From Nymphaea colorata (taxonomy: Eukaryota; Streptophyta; Magnoliopsida; Nymphaeales; Nymphaeaceae): DNA of 64,000 bases. The position numbers and the translations under genes were made by a program. Shown one piece after another: positions 1-11,082 of the stretch. Every line of letters starts with the position of its first letter. The stretch's first letter is position 1. Under the pieces are notes generated by a model. That model was not told where the DNA came from, ran no database searches, and saw only the letters and a program-made list of their open reading frames with translations. The stretch lies in contig NC_045147.1 of the NCBI RefSeq assembly GCF_008831285.2, forward strand, positions 10,783,427-10,847,426. The letters run 5' to 3'.

Positions 1-1
1 C

Positions 2-105
2 CACACGTGGGACCTTGTTGCTCCTCCTTCCGGTTGTGATATTATTGGATCCAAATGGGTATTCACTATCAAATACCATACTTATTATGAGAACGGTTGT
101 AATTG
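2..105 (+). pseudogene. Ty1/copia reverse-transcriptase fragment
   Basis: Read from base 2, the plus strand gives HTWDLVAPPSGCDIIGSKW followed by VFTIKY. This is the conserved start of the copia reverse-transcriptase domain (TWDLV-PP-G---IG-KWVFKIK). The match fades after about base 80-105, so only about 30 codons survive or the rest lies outside the window in another frame. It is not linked in frame to the element starting at 730. It is either the end of an element extending off the left edge or an isolated splinter. Confidence 0.65.
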
Positions 106-290
106 CATGTTGTTTCATGTCTGAAGTGATAACAGAATCTCCACAAGAAGAGCCAATTGACAGCTTGTTGCTTTCACTATCTTCCAATAGAGTATTATGT
201 TCAGAAGAGATGATTCTCTTTCTGGCAACAAATGTGCATGAAACCGGGTCAGAAAGAGTTGCATTTGTTTCTCTTCTCCCAGAGATTTAG
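72..290 (-). other. Minus-strand open frame with coding-like composition, unidentified
   Basis: On the minus strand a frame stays open from a stop just upstream of 290 down to the window edge. It reads through serine/acidic-rich sequence (for example SSCGDSVITSDMKQHAITTV). It has no ATG at its upstream end, so if real it is an internal or terminal exon. The part below about 80 is antisense to the copia fragment. I do not recognise the protein. It may be an exon remnant next to a transposon insertion or a chance open frame. Confidence 0.2.
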
Positions 291-729
291 CCCGGTGTAT
301 AGCCCAAGTCTAATTTTTATGCTGTGGCTGCATGAAAAAAAACTAAACGAAATTCTCATTGAACAGAAGATAAATAATCTCGAAACAACATTTTCCAATC
401 ACGAAAGATAAAACAAAAGACCAGCCAATAGATTCCTGAAAAATTGAAAATAATTAATCAAAATGACGAAACAGTACACAACGTCCAAACTAAGAAAATA
501 CCATTCGAAGGACAACCCAAAATCCACCATAAGCCTGAAGCCATCACAGCCGTTCCCACAATAAGTACGCAGGGCTGATACTCAAAAGAAATCACATAGC
601 CTGACACTAAACTATTTCCAAAATAAAACCCACAAGGCTAAATAGTCCTTAATTATCAACATCCTATATTAACAGAACTGCTCAGAGGTGAGAGAAAAAC
701 CCAAAAGCAAGACTCCGGACTCTCATAGC
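291..729. other. Unassigned sequence left of the first LTR
   Basis: Moderately AT-rich DNA with no open frame, repeat or RNA gene that I can recognise. It ends at the 5' LTR of the first complete copia element. Confidence 0.4.
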
Positions 730-1373
730 TGTTGCTCTAACTCCTGTTGTGGAGGAGCTCGTGGGAACGTGTGTAAGTGTGAGTGCATGAAGGAGCTCGT
801 GGGTGGGTACGTGAGTTCCATCGGTTCCAAATCATGGGTAGTTAAAAAAGAATGGAGAAATTGGTGGGAGTGAAAAGTGGAGACGTAAGGAGAACTTGTG
901 AATGTGTGTGTGGTTCCCAAGATCATGGGTGATGGAGAAAATGGTGCCAGACTTGAGGGCTGACATGGAGGAGATCATGGGAGTGACCAGCGGTTACTAA
1001 GTTGAGGGCTGAAATGGAGTTGATCATGACACGACCAGCAGTTACTAAACATTAGCATCAAGTTTCAGTTTTTTTTTAATATTGTTTTCCTTTTTAGTGT
1101 AAATGAGAAGTTGAGAAGAGTACGCCAAAAGAAAGAAAGAAAAGTTTTTCTTTTTGCCTCTACCCTCTACGCGTGAAGTTCTCTTTTCTCTTCTCCCTCG
1201 CTCTCTCTCTCTCCTGCCGTCCTTGCATCCCTCTCTCTCTCTACCCAAGAATGCTGCTCCCTCTCTCTCTGCGCTTTCTCTCCTTGGTGTGTTGCAGCCT
1301 ACGGCCTCCTCTCCTCATTTTGCCCTTACCAAAAGGGAGGTGATTGAGTGTGAATCAAGGGAGAACGCCAACA
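730..1373 (+). repeat. 5' LTR of element 1
   Basis: Direct repeat of 5489-6122. It carries a poly-T stretch near 1067, a long CT-rich tract (1190-1290) and ends ...GAGAACGCCAACA just before the primer-binding site. The CT-rich tract creates spurious open frames. Confidence 0.9.
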
Positions 1374-1375
1374 TT

Positions 1376-1387
1376 TGGTATCAGAGC
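1376..1387 (+). other. Primer-binding site (initiator Met-tRNA) of element 1
   Basis: TGGTATCAGAGC, complementary to the 3' end of plant initiator Met-tRNA, three bases after the 5' LTR end. This is the standard copia priming site. Confidence 0.9.
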
Positions 1388-1399
1388 GCCAGGTTGTAT

Positions 1400-4300
1400 T
1401 CCAAAGCTCCATCGATTCAAGCCCATGTCGATAATCACAAACGAGGCAGCGCGGGAGGCCGCAAGTGGGACGTTCCAATATCCGCTGCTCATGGCGACCA
1501 ACTACACCAGCTGGGTGATAAGGGTCCAGGCCATGATGGAAGATCATGGCATCTAGGAGGCAGTCGAGCCGACAGCCGGTGTGGCTGTCGACACGAGGAA
1601 GGACAAGAAGGCGAAGTCGCATCTTCTCTAAGCCCTCCTGGAGGATCTCCTAATGCAGGTGGCAAAGAAGGCGACGACGAAGGAGGTCTGGGATTGCCTC
1701 AAGACGAGATTTGTCGGGGCAGATCGCGTGAGGAATGCACACTTACAAACATTGAAGAGCGACTTTGATGCCATACGAATGCAAGAAGGAGAGACGTAAG
1801 CAGGCAGACTCACCGGAATGTCTGTCAAGTATGCCAACTTGGGGGGAACCCTGAGCGACGCCGCCCTAGTGAAGAAGCTATTTGACACCGTTCCAAATCG
1901 GTTTCTCAGCGTAATCGCCGGCTAAGAGCAGTTTTGCAACCTCGACACAATGCTGTTTGAAGAGGCCATGGGATGTCTCAAGACCTACGCAGAACGCTCG
2001 CGTCCCCGACCGTTCGGTACCGGTGGCAACGGTGATGCTCAACTACTTCTCACTCAGGCCGAGTGGGAGGCACGACAGAAGAGAAGCGACGGCGACCCAT
2101 CATTGACCTAAAAGGAGAGGACTCACAGGGAAGGAGGGGTTCGCAGTCGGGGTGGACACGGACGCGAGAGAGGGCGCGAAAGAGGCGGACGAGGTGACTT
2201 CCCAAAGGACAGAGCAGGTGGCTCTGGAGGCGGTGGTCGTGATGAGTCACATCCGTTGCTTCAATTGCAACGAATTGAGGCATTACGCGAACCGGTGCAA
2301 GACTCCCAAAAGGAAGGAGGAGGCACATCTTACACAAGCTGACGACACCGAACCAGCCCTGCTGCTTGTAGAGTTGGAAGAAGTGGTGCCCGCAGCACTT
2401 GAGAGACAAGAATGGCAGGAAGCCGTCATGTTGAATGAAGAGCAAGTATGGCCCGAACTGCATGGGACCAAGCACGGTGAGGAAACTACTGACATCTGGT
2501 ACCTAGATAACGGCGCCAGCAACCACATGACCAGAGATAAGGTCAAGTTTCGGAGTTGAACGAGGCAATCACCGGCAAGGTGAAGTTCGGTGACGGTTCA
2601 TCGGTGTAGATCATGGGTAAGGGTTCAATTCTATTTAGATGCAAAAATGATGATCAATGGCTGCTCCAGGAAGTATATTATATTCCAAGGCTTCGCAGCA
2701 ACATCGTGAGTTGGGCAACTCACTGAGGCAGGCCACAAGGTGGTTATGGATGAGGACGAACTGGAGGTATTCGTCAAGAATCCATGACAGCTGATCATGA
2801 AGGTGAGACGCACGCCAAATCGTCTCTATCGCATCGAGCTGCAGATTGCAAGGCCAGTGTGTCTCCTGGCAAACCTCGAGGATCCGGCATGGTTGTGGCA
2901 TGCTCGTCTCGGCCATGTCAACTTTCAAGCAATGAAGATGCTTGCAAACAAGAAGATGGAAATCGGGGTACCGCCGATCACTCATTCCGCTTAGTTATGT
3001 CGGGAGTGTTTGGTGACGAAGCAGACAAGACAGTCGTTCCCGTCGGCAGCCAACTATCAAGCGAAGGAGCCACTCGAACTCTTGCACGCTGAACTTTACG
3101 GCCCGATCACGCCAACCACCCTTGCCGATAATAACTATTTCTTACTAATCGTTGATGACTTCACTCGTTGGATGTGGTTGTACGTGATCAGAACAAAAGA
3201 CCATGCATGCTCGGCGTTTATGAGGATCAAGGCGCTGGCCGAGAACGTGTGCGGGCATCGCATCAAGTCGCTCCAGACCGATCGGGGAGGCGAGTTCCTC
3301 TCTCTCGAGTTCGTCAATGTGTGTGAACAGGCGGGCATTGCGCAGCACCTCACTGCGCCATACTCACCACAGCAAAACGGTGTGGTGGAGCGCATGAACA
3401 GGACGATGATGGCGATGGCTAGGTCCCTCCTCAAGAGCATGAGCATGAGCATGCCGGGAAGGTTTTGGGGGGAGGCAGTACGACACGCGGTCTACCTGCT
3501 GAACCGCTTGCCTACGAAGGTCATGGGCGAGCACACACCGTATGAAGCTTGGACTGGTAGGAAGTCGGATCTTGCACATCTTCGATTGTTCGGTTACACA
3601 GTGCATGCCATGGTGACGACGCCACACCTCAAGAAGCTTGATGATCGCAGCCAGCCAATGATGTTTCTCGGCGTCGAGGATGACTGCAAGGCACACCGAC
3701 TATTCGATCCACGGCGTGGAAAAATCCATGTAAGTCGTGATGCTAAATTTGAAGAAACACTAAAGTGGAATTGGATCATCGATGCAGGAGGGAGCGAATC
3801 GTCGAATTTCACTGTTGAGGAGGAGTCTAATACCGAGTCGGCAATAGGCAACTCAATTACAGGCGGACAAGTAGGAATGTTGGTTTCCATGGAGCTAGGC
3901 GAATCGGCTTTTTCATTGACACCGATGGGTGGCAGAGCAATGCCAACGATGACGCCGGCTCGAAGATTGCTAGCAGATGAAAATGCCACGGCCCTCGGAG
4001 ATGGAGGACAGTAATGATAGACCTGTTCGGTATAGACATATCGATGATATCATGCGAGATGCTCGGCGTGTCGAGCTCGATGATGAAGACGTCGAAGAAG
4101 AGGCCATGCTTGTGGCAACAGAGGAGCCGTCATGTTACCAAGAGGCAATCGGACAACCGGCATGAGAGGAAGCTATGGCCAAGGAGATTGAATCTATTGA
4201 GAAAAATTCGACCTGGACGCTGACAACCCTACCGGCCGAAACCAAAGCAATCAGACTTAAATGAGTGTTCAAATTGAAGAAAAACTCAGACGGAGAGGTG

Positions 4301-5479
4301 ATCAAACACTTAACCCAGCCAGAGAGTTTCACAATGAAGAACAAGGAGCATATGGTTCTCAAATTGAGCAAGGCATTGTACGGTCTCCGACAAGCACCAC
4401 ACGCCTGGAACATGCGCCTAGATCGGAGCTTGAAGCACCTTGGGTTCTCAAAGTGCGCATTAGAACAAGCCGTGTATACGAGGGGAAAAGACCGCACCGG
4501 CGTCATCATCAGAGTTTGTGTTGATGATCTAATTGTAACGGGAGAGGATTCAGAGGCGATCACAGTTTTCGAGCAGCAGATGATGGCTGAGTTCGAGATG
4601 AGCGGCCTCGGCCTGCTCACCCTTTTCCTTGAGATTGAGGAGGCACAAGGCAAAGACGATATTCGGATCAAGCAGACAGCTTATGCCAAGAAGGTGTTAA
4701 CTCAATTTGGCATGTTTGACTGCAATCCAACAAAACTGCCTATGGAACCAAGGTTGCAGATGCACAAGGATCCCGAAGGACAATCGATGGATGCAACATA
4801 GTATCAACGAGTCATCGGATGTCTCAGGTATCTTCTCCACACAAGACCAGATCTTTCGTATGCCATTGGTGTAGCTAGTAGATTCATGGAGAGACCCACA
4901 ATGATGCACCACAAGACAGTGAAGCAGATTTTGCGATATTTAAAAGGCACCATTCACTTCGGTCTTTTATACACCAACGGAAGAGGAAAATAGGTGATTG
5001 TCGGGTTCACGGATAGTGACTTGGCGGGCGACGTCGATGACCGAAAAAGCACCGGAGGCATGACATTCTATGTAAATGAAAGCCTAGTCTCATGGAACTC
5101 GCAAAAGCAAAAGATCGTTGCTCTGTCTTCGTGCGAAGCTGAGTTCATGGCAGCAACTGCGACAGCATGTCAGGCACTCTGGCTCAGAGGACTACTGACT
5201 GAGCTAGTTGGAAAAGAGCCGCAGGTGGTAAAGTTATATGTGGATAATAAGTCCGCAATTGCATTAATGAAGAACCGAGTTTTTCATGAACGTAGCAAAC
5301 ACATTGACACAAAGTTCCATTTCATACGCGAATATGTTGAAAGAAGACAAATTATTGTGGATTTTGTGCGAACAGATGAGCAACAAGCTGATCTGTTGAC
5401 GAAGGCATTGCCGATGACAAGGTTGGCAACAGTACGACACTTGCTAGGTGTTCAAGATCTCGAGCCACACCAGGATTAG
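1400..5479 (+). pseudogene. Broken gag-pol polyprotein of element 1
   Basis: Gag begins near 1424 with in-frame stops from about 1554. A CCHC zinc knuckle (CFNCNELRHYANRC) is at about 2255-2296, in a different frame from the gag start. The protease motif (WYLDNGASNHM) is near 2497. The GAG-pre-integrase motif (LWHARLGH) is near 2893, with a TAG at 2992-2994 before the integrase. The integrase core is one open stretch (3010-4014) with the catalytic Asp residues in IVDDFTR and TDRGGEF and the Glu in NGVVERMNR. Reverse transcriptase starts near 4174, with a TGA at 4261-4263 replacing the Trp of KWVFK. It then jumps from VIKH to the palm region, so some 70 codons including the first catalytic block are missing; VDDLIV is present near 4520. 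Stops at 4799-4801 and 4991-4993 precede RNase H (4994-5479). The element cannot be autonomous. Confidence 0.88.
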
Positions 5480-5488
5480 GGGGGAGAA

Positions 5489-6122
5489 TGTTGCTCTAAC
5501 TCCTGTTGTGGAGGAGCTCGTGGGAACGTGTGTAAGTGTGAGTGCATGAAGGTGCTCGTGGGTAAGTGAGTTCTATCGGTTCCAAATCATGGATAGTTAA
5601 AGAAGAATGGAGAAATTGGTGGGAGTGAAAACTGAAGACGTGATGAGAACTTGTGAATGTGTGTGCGGTTCCCAAGATCATGGGTGATGGGCAAAATGGT
5701 GCGAGACTTGAGGGATGACATGGAGGAGATCATGGGAGTGACCAGCGGTTACTAAGTTGAGGGTTGAAATGAAGGAGATCATGGCACGACCAGCGGTTAC
5801 TAAACTTTAGAATCAAGTTTCAGTTTTTTTTTAATGTTGTTTTCCTTTTTAGTGTAAATGAGAAGTTGAGAAGAGTACGCCAAAAGAAAGAAAGAAAGAA
5901 AAGTTTTTCTTTTTGCCTCTACGCATGAAGTTCTCTTTTCTCTTCTCCCTCGCTCTCTCTCTCTCTCTTGCCATCCTGGCATCCCTCTCTCTCTCTACCC
6001 AAGAACGCTGCTCCCTCTCTCTTTGCGCTTTCCCTCCTTGGTGTGTTGCAGCCTACGGCCTCCTCTCCTCATTTTGCCCTTACCAAAAGGGAGGTGATTG
6101 AGTGTGAATCAAGGGAGAACGC
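5489..6122 (+). repeat. 3' LTR of element 1
   Basis: Direct repeat of 730-1373 with scattered substitutions and small indels (for example an extra AAAG unit near 5895 and a shortened segment near 5560). It follows the polypurine tract directly and its last few bases appear lost. Confidence 0.88.
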
Positions 6123-7265
6123 TGGTACAAAGAACTTAAAATAAAACGATTCTAACACGTCTCAAACCGAGACAGTACAAAAGAGTAAATAAACATACAC
6201 AAAAGGGCACCTGGATTGGATCTGGTTGCGCCCGCTCTCTCTACGGATCCGGACCCTGTCTCACCTTTTTCGACCTTAGCTGCTCCACCCGCTCCTCCCA
6301 CTGCAGCCATATAAGTAATGCCCAAGGGTTCTATTAGTGTCGAACCGTGAACCATGCCAAGGTGTCGTGTGGTCCAACTCACTCGCGTGCACTTGGCCCT
6401 ACGCACATAGGTGCTAGTGCCCAACCCTGCAAGTCGCTTCTTGGGTTTGCGCCCATCCTCGGCCGTGCGCAATGCTGCGGCCTGCTGCTCTCGGCACTCC
6501 CCGCCGAAACTAACCTCACAAGGCAACGAAGACATAAGCCTGTCAGGTGGTAATCGGTGCGGCGTTTCGCGGTTTTACAATAAGGCGCCAACTTGAGCAG
6601 ATATTCCGAATAGCCATCCGCTTTCTGGTAATTGCGCTAAACATGGGAGTTAGGGGTTAGGGATCGACGCGAATCGGTCCGTATCGGGCCGTTTCCCATG
6701 TTCTTATTTAAAAATAATAAATGTTTTCAAAATAATAACAAACTTTTGATTAATTATTTTTTTAAATGTTTACTTGACAAAAACTGCCTTAGCATAAAAG
6801 GTTGGAGGTCATACGTTTTAAAGGCCGTCTGATACACCCACGAAATTTTGGAATAAAAATGCTCAATTTTTTTAAATTAAAATTATTAAACAAACAATTT
6901 TTTGTTTGTTTGCAGAATTAAGAAACTGAAACTAGAAATTTTGATTTCCTTCCAGAAGAAATTATGATTTTAAAATGTTTTATCCTTCAATCAAAATTCC
7001 AAACTATCAAATGCCTCCGATCAGTTTTTGAGGTTTATGTAATTTTTTTAAGGTTGGACAGATTGAGTAAACAAAAACTGGATTTCAGAATTATAGAAAA
7101 AACGATCGATCATTTCAGATTCTCAGTATATAGCCAAAACTTTTGATTGGAGGTTCAATGGGAGGGGGTCTGACCTAAAATCTTCCAATCTGAGATTCTG
7201 AATAATCTCAAATTTACTCGGACTTTAGATCCAAAGCTATCCAACACATGTGAAGTAGAAAGGTC
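6123..7265. other. Unassigned: GC-rich segment then AT-rich DNA
   Basis: 6170-6600 is noticeably GC-rich with open frames on both strands that match nothing I recognise. It may be part of an unrelated LTR or a captured segment, because it starts where the 3' LTR stops. 6600-7265 is AT-rich and featureless. Confidence 0.35.
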
Positions 7266-7269
7266 ACTG

Positions 7270-7660
7270 TTATTTTCTTTAACTGACTAATATTTTATGG
7301 TTTTTTCTGTGCTGTAGATTAATATGCTGTTTCCATTGAGTAGAGCAGGCAGCCCATCTCTTAGCAGTGATGCATGGAAATCTACCTACTAGATTTGAAA
7401 GAAGAGATTTGAACTAGATGATTGTGCTTGGTCAATCAATTAATAATTAATTAAGGTCCTTAACCCATGTCTAAGTTTTGAGGGAACAAAACCACAAGCT
7501 TACTCATTTTCAGAGAATGTCCACAACAGTGCCTCACTAATTAAACACGTTTTACCGTTAGACATCCAACTTTCTCTTTTGGACATTAGAACTCAATTAT
7601 CAGCGATCACCACATCCATCTAATTAACACCTATCAGAATAACTCAAATTACCAACCTAT
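7270..7660. repeat. Peroxidase 3'-flank module, copy downstream of Prx-A
   Basis: The text around GTGCTGTAGATTAATATGC, GGTCAATCAATTA and TTTGGACATTAGAACTCAAT recurs in the same order at about 59110-59480 (downstream of Prx-F) and, degraded, at 55270-55510. It is part of the unit duplicated along with the peroxidase genes. Confidence 0.75.
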
Positions 7661-7689
7661 TCCTACATACGTAGGGATGTGATATACAC

Positions 7690-8018
7690 TTAACTGTATT
7701 CATTTTTGCAGATATTTGCATATTCAAATTCGAATATGAATGAGAAAAAGCTGTATATGAATCCAAGTCCGAAATCCAATTTCAAAATTCAATCAAATCT
7801 GAACTGGATTTTTATGTTCACATCCAAATTTAAATTTTGAACAAAATGTGAACGAATTTCAAAATGCAAGAGCATTAGATATAAACTTTTTATTTAAAAT
7901 TAAATGCGATCAAAATATGAACCAATGACATTTCTTAAGTTCAAATACAATCTAATTTTTAATTAAATGTTAATTTTTTATATCCATTTTTTTGGAATGA
8001 TTCGGTTGGATATCTGAT

Positions 8019-8060
<42 letters not shown>
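7690..8060. repeat. AT-rich dispersed repeat ending in an (AT)n microsatellite
   Basis: Contains the AATCCAA/AAATCTGAAT-type text and the phrase AAGAGCATTAGATATAAA, which recur at 15480-15730, 24740-24850, 30930-31040 and 59510-59640. An uninterrupted (AT)n lies at 8021-8059. It is part of the duplicated 3' flank of the peroxidase genes. Confidence 0.6.
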
Positions 8061-8061
<1 letters not shown>

Positions 8062-8748
8062 ATATGACCAAGAATTTTATTTCTTTCTTATGATAGTAAC
8101 TTTTTTTTTTTAAATTCTGATACTTTTTTACAAAGCTAAAAATATTTTTCCATATTTTTTGTAAAGGCTAAAATTTTTTTCAAATGCTTAGGGGATCGAC
8201 TCTGCTCCTAAGGCGGTACTGAATGAGGGTGCGGCTGTCTGTTGAATTGTCTGTTGGTCGTAATTAATTAATTATCAAAACGCGGTTTCCTACTTTAAAG
8301 AGTATTAATTATCTCCTCTAACATAGAGACGCTATTTAGAGAAATATATAAGATTAATTTTTTAAGTAATGGCGTATTTTCAAATTATTGCTAGCCTTTT
8401 CGGTTGACCTATTTTTTTTTTCTCTCGATTGAAGGGTTAGTAATTTTTGCACGCAATTACAAACAAACAAAACTTTCCTCTAAAGGGGTGTCTGAATTCT
8501 GATCATGCAGTAAAAAAAAAAATTTCAACATGAAAAGCTCAGCAAAATTATTGCACAATACTTATCGAACAAGAACAGCAAATTATTGCAACAATCACTT
8601 GTCTCACCATTATAACTGAAATGAATAAAGTGGGTAACAACCAATTGAGATTAACCAAACTTCCACATCTTATTTTTTCTGATATATATCAGACACTAAA
8701 GAAAACAAAGGTTCTCGAATTTTAGATATGAAAAGCAAGAGCTAGAGA
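8061..8748. other. 3' flank of Prx-A
   Basis: AT-rich DNA without genes. 8262-8345 (AAAACGCGGTTTCCTACTTT and following) aligns with 24840-24910 downstream of Prx-C and 31035-31100 downstream of Prx-D, which shows that the duplication extends beyond the coding region. Confidence 0.6.
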
Positions 8749-9997
8749 TTAATTGATAACTCTGCAGGACTTCCTGATCTGTCCCTGAGGCCCAGTCAAC
8801 ACCTCAATCTTCCCCATCCGCACCATTGCGTCCGCAAACTTATGCAACCACATCGAGCCACTGTTTATGTTTGCCAGCACCATCCCGGCTGTGTCCGCCC
8901 TGTCCATCAATGCCTGGTCCGATGAGAGAAGGCCCTTGTGCGACTTGACGTTCACGTAGTACTGGTTGTCCAATGTCCGTGGTGTCACTGGGTCCAACGA
9001 TACGGTTGGATCCTGCCCCGATCCTGGAGCTGGGCATTTGCTTTTCAGGTCAGACACGTACGTCAGGTCCATGGATGGATCCGAGGCATTCGTCGTGTTC
9101 TTGAAGTTATAGAGCCTGTTCGAAAAAGCAGAGCAGTGGGAATCCCCGATCGTGTGTGCACCGGACAGCGTGACCATGTCCTCCAACGAGAAGCCCTTTC
9201 TTGCAAAGTTCTCTTCCAATTGCTTCACGTTGAAGAATGCCATGGGCAAGTTTTGGTTAACTTCGGATTCCTTGGAGACAAGGCCGTCTCTTCGCCCTGC
9301 CGGCACCGGGTAGTAAAATCCTCCGGCAATGCGGACGGACTCCCGGGCGGCGAAGGCAACGATGTCAGCACAAGAGACGACTTGCGGGCATTGGGACTCC
9401 AAGGTGGATTTGGCTTCATCTATGACGTCGAACCCATTGAGGCTGGGGTTGTTTGTAGGGGAATCCTTCTCGGCTGGGTTGCCCGGCGTAGAGTCCAGCA
9501 GCACAGATGCATCACAACCCTGTGAATTTAAATGAAAATCTCCATGTTTTAGTTGAAAAAAAAATTCGTCAAAGATTTCTTACACAGGAAGTTGGCCAGT
9601 TGGAGATGGGACATGGTTTTCAAGAACTCTACTACATTATAGAAATATACTAATCTCAAACTGGAATTTAGAATTTTCATTTACAGACATAAATCAATTT
9701 ACAGACATAAATCAAAGAGATCGGGAGATGGTAGGTGCTCACCCTGACAAAGCAGTCATGGAAGTGCAACCTGATCAGCGCAGCAGGCATGCCGGGATCG
9801 CGAGCAACAGCATTTGTGACAGTGTTTCTCACGACGTCCTCCACCGACGGACAGCTGCTGCTGTAATAGCCGACACGCAGCTCGTCAGCGTGAGCTAATC
9901 CGACTGAGGCCAACTCTATCAGAAGGCAGAACAGTGCCAAGTTAAGGGCCATGGCGAGGCGGCCATGACTGGAGGAAGATGGAGCCATGCCCTTCAT
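8749..9997 (-). CDS. Class III secretory peroxidase, Prx-A (2 exons)
   Basis: Exon 1 is 9743-9997 (85 codons) and exon 2 is 8749-9519 (256 codons plus stop), giving 341 aa; the 223-bp intron has donor GTGAGC and acceptor TTCACAG. The enzyme should use H2O2 to oxidise phenolics in the apoplast. Residues 1-37 are a signal peptide ([17 protein letters not shown] before DELRVGYY). Distal catalytic residues are Arg76, Phe79 and His80 in RLHFHDCF; the proximal haem-binding His207 lies in LSGAHTIG. All eight family cysteines are present (SCPS, HDCF, GCDAS, SQCP, SCAD, SHCS, SKCP, KSCR). Sequons NTT and NAS follow LYNFK. A second ATG three codons in (MAPSS) is an alternative start. It differs from Prx-C and from Prx-D at 7 of 256 exon-2 residues each. 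Nothing is disrupted. The family is certain; the in vivo substrate is not known from sequence. Confidence 0.96.
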
Positions 9998-10060
9998 ATA
10001 TTTTGTCTGTCTGAAGCGATTTGAGGGAGAGCTCTATTCTCACTTGCGTTTCTGTGCATA

Positions 10061-10089
10061 CAAATGGGCGCGTGGCTCAAGTATTTATA
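10061..10089 (-). promoter_or_regulatory. Core promoter of Prx-A
   Basis: On the minus strand TATAAATA (10082-10089) is followed by CCACGCGCCCATTTG (10061-10074), the motif shared by all peroxidase promoters in the window. Transcription should start near 10050-10058, giving a 5' leader of roughly 55-60 nt. Confidence 0.75.
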
Positions 10090-10309
10090 GGCATGGAAGG
10101 GGATAGCTTCAGTGCTGCAAACAGGATGAAGAAGAGACAACATAGCGCGTACAAAGCAAAAGATATGTTTGACTAAGACTGGTCTAAAGGGGTTGGTGCA
10201 ATCATATGGCAATATTTTTTTATGTTGATGGGCGGAGCGTGGACTTGGGCTTTGCGAGGCACGCTTCATCTCATGCATCACCATTTTTTTTTGGAGGTTC
10301 CATTCTTTG

Positions 10310-11020
10310 TGTTGCTTGAGAATCGTGTTTAGTGATTACGTTGAAATTGATATAGGTTTCTAATTGAATATTAACACAAATCTGATGTCTGAATATTGGC
10401 ATCCAATATAGATTAGACATGATTGCATATAAATGTCAGTTTTATGTTTGTTGAATTCTTGATGGGTTTAAAAGGATATAACATGAAATGGGTCTGAATA
10501 TACATAACCATTGGCCCAATATGAGAACCGAAAGCCCCCTCACAACACAACTAGATTAAGTCAAATATGGTAAAAGCTGCTGTTGAAAAGGTGCAGATGG
10601 AGTGAGTTTTCCAGACACCGTCCTGTGAAGACTGTAGCTTTTGGCGCACGTTGCAAGAGTAAGAGGAGGAGACTTTTAAAATTCTTCCGACATGAGAAGT
10701 CAAGCCCACAACCCTCCTTAAGAGAAGACTTGCGTGAGCGATCAGTAGTCAACAGAAGGAAGTCAGCTTAGTTGTTCCGCGTATGTGGTTGTTCACATTT
10801 GAAAAAATTAGAATTCCTAGTAGAGTGGGCGCCCATAAAAAATGATACAAATTAAAAAATGATCAAACTTTCAAAGCATTATAAATATTTTAGATAAAAA
10901 CACGTTCTTATATATATGTATATCAACCATTTACTATTCTCAATAGCATATTTTCATTTCTATTCTCAACAGCATATATCAAGCATTTACTATTCTCAAT
11001 AGCATTTACTATTCCTAGCA
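10310..11020. repeat. Duplicated upstream block of Prx-A, proximal part
   Basis: 10568-10800 is nearly identical to 27389-27620 upstream of Prx-C and similar to 33535-33775 upstream of Prx-D (for example CAGACACCGTCCTGTGAAGA, GTTGTTCCGCGTATGTGG). A short degenerate repeat of CATTTACTATTCTCAATAG occurs three times at 10927-11015. The small open frames here are antisense pairs conserved only because the DNA was duplicated. Confidence 0.7.
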
Positions 11021-11024
11021 CAGT

Positions 11025-11082
11025 GCATGCAAATGGGAGTGTGGCTCATGTATTTATACGTGATGTCTTCACAGCAGCAAAC
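11025..11082 (-). promoter_or_regulatory. Orphan peroxidase promoter relic 1
   Basis: The minus strand has TATAAATA (11051-11058) followed by CCACACTCCCATTTG (11030-11044) with the spacing of live Prx-A. The sequence upstream of the TATA (AGCAGCAAAC on the plus strand) also matches the region upstream of Prx-A, -C and -D. No peroxidase coding sequence follows, so the gene body has been lost. Confidence 0.6.

Larger units (their letters stand above)
730..6122 (+). mobile_element. Degenerate full-length Ty1/copia LTR retrotransposon (element 1)
   Basis: Two LTRs of about 640 bp (730-1373 and 5489-about 6122) both start TGTTGCTCTAACTCC. The left LTR is followed by the primer-binding site TGGTATCAGAGC at 1376-1387. 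The right LTR is preceded by the polypurine tract AGGGGGGAGAA at about 5478-5488. Internal order is gag, zinc knuckle, protease, integrase, reverse transcriptase, RNase H, which is the copia order. Several stops and frameshifts break the polyprotein. No convincing target-site duplication is visible because the right LTR end (GAGAACGC then TGGTAC) differs from the left one (GAGAACGCCAACA). The 3' end therefore seems to have lost a few bases. Confidence 0.92.

Noticed and set aside
1154-1768. 204-codon plus-strand open frame
   Set aside because: Lies across the CT-rich 5' LTR, the priming site and gag out of frame of element 1; composition reflects simple-sequence DNA.
6152-6535. 127-codon minus-strand frame in GC-rich DNA, with overlapping frames on the other strand
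   Set aside because: No recognisable domain or conserved relative; open frames in several phases are expected where stop codons are rare.
8938-9525. 195-codon frame opposite Prx-A (similar ones opposite Prx-B, C, D, E and F)
   Set aside because: Antisense shadows of the conserved peroxidase exon 2; they recur only because the gene is duplicated.
10583-10771. Small conserved frame recurring at 27401-27619
   Set aside because: Conservation is explained by block duplication of non-coding DNA; the two strands are equally open and the Prx-D copy is broken.
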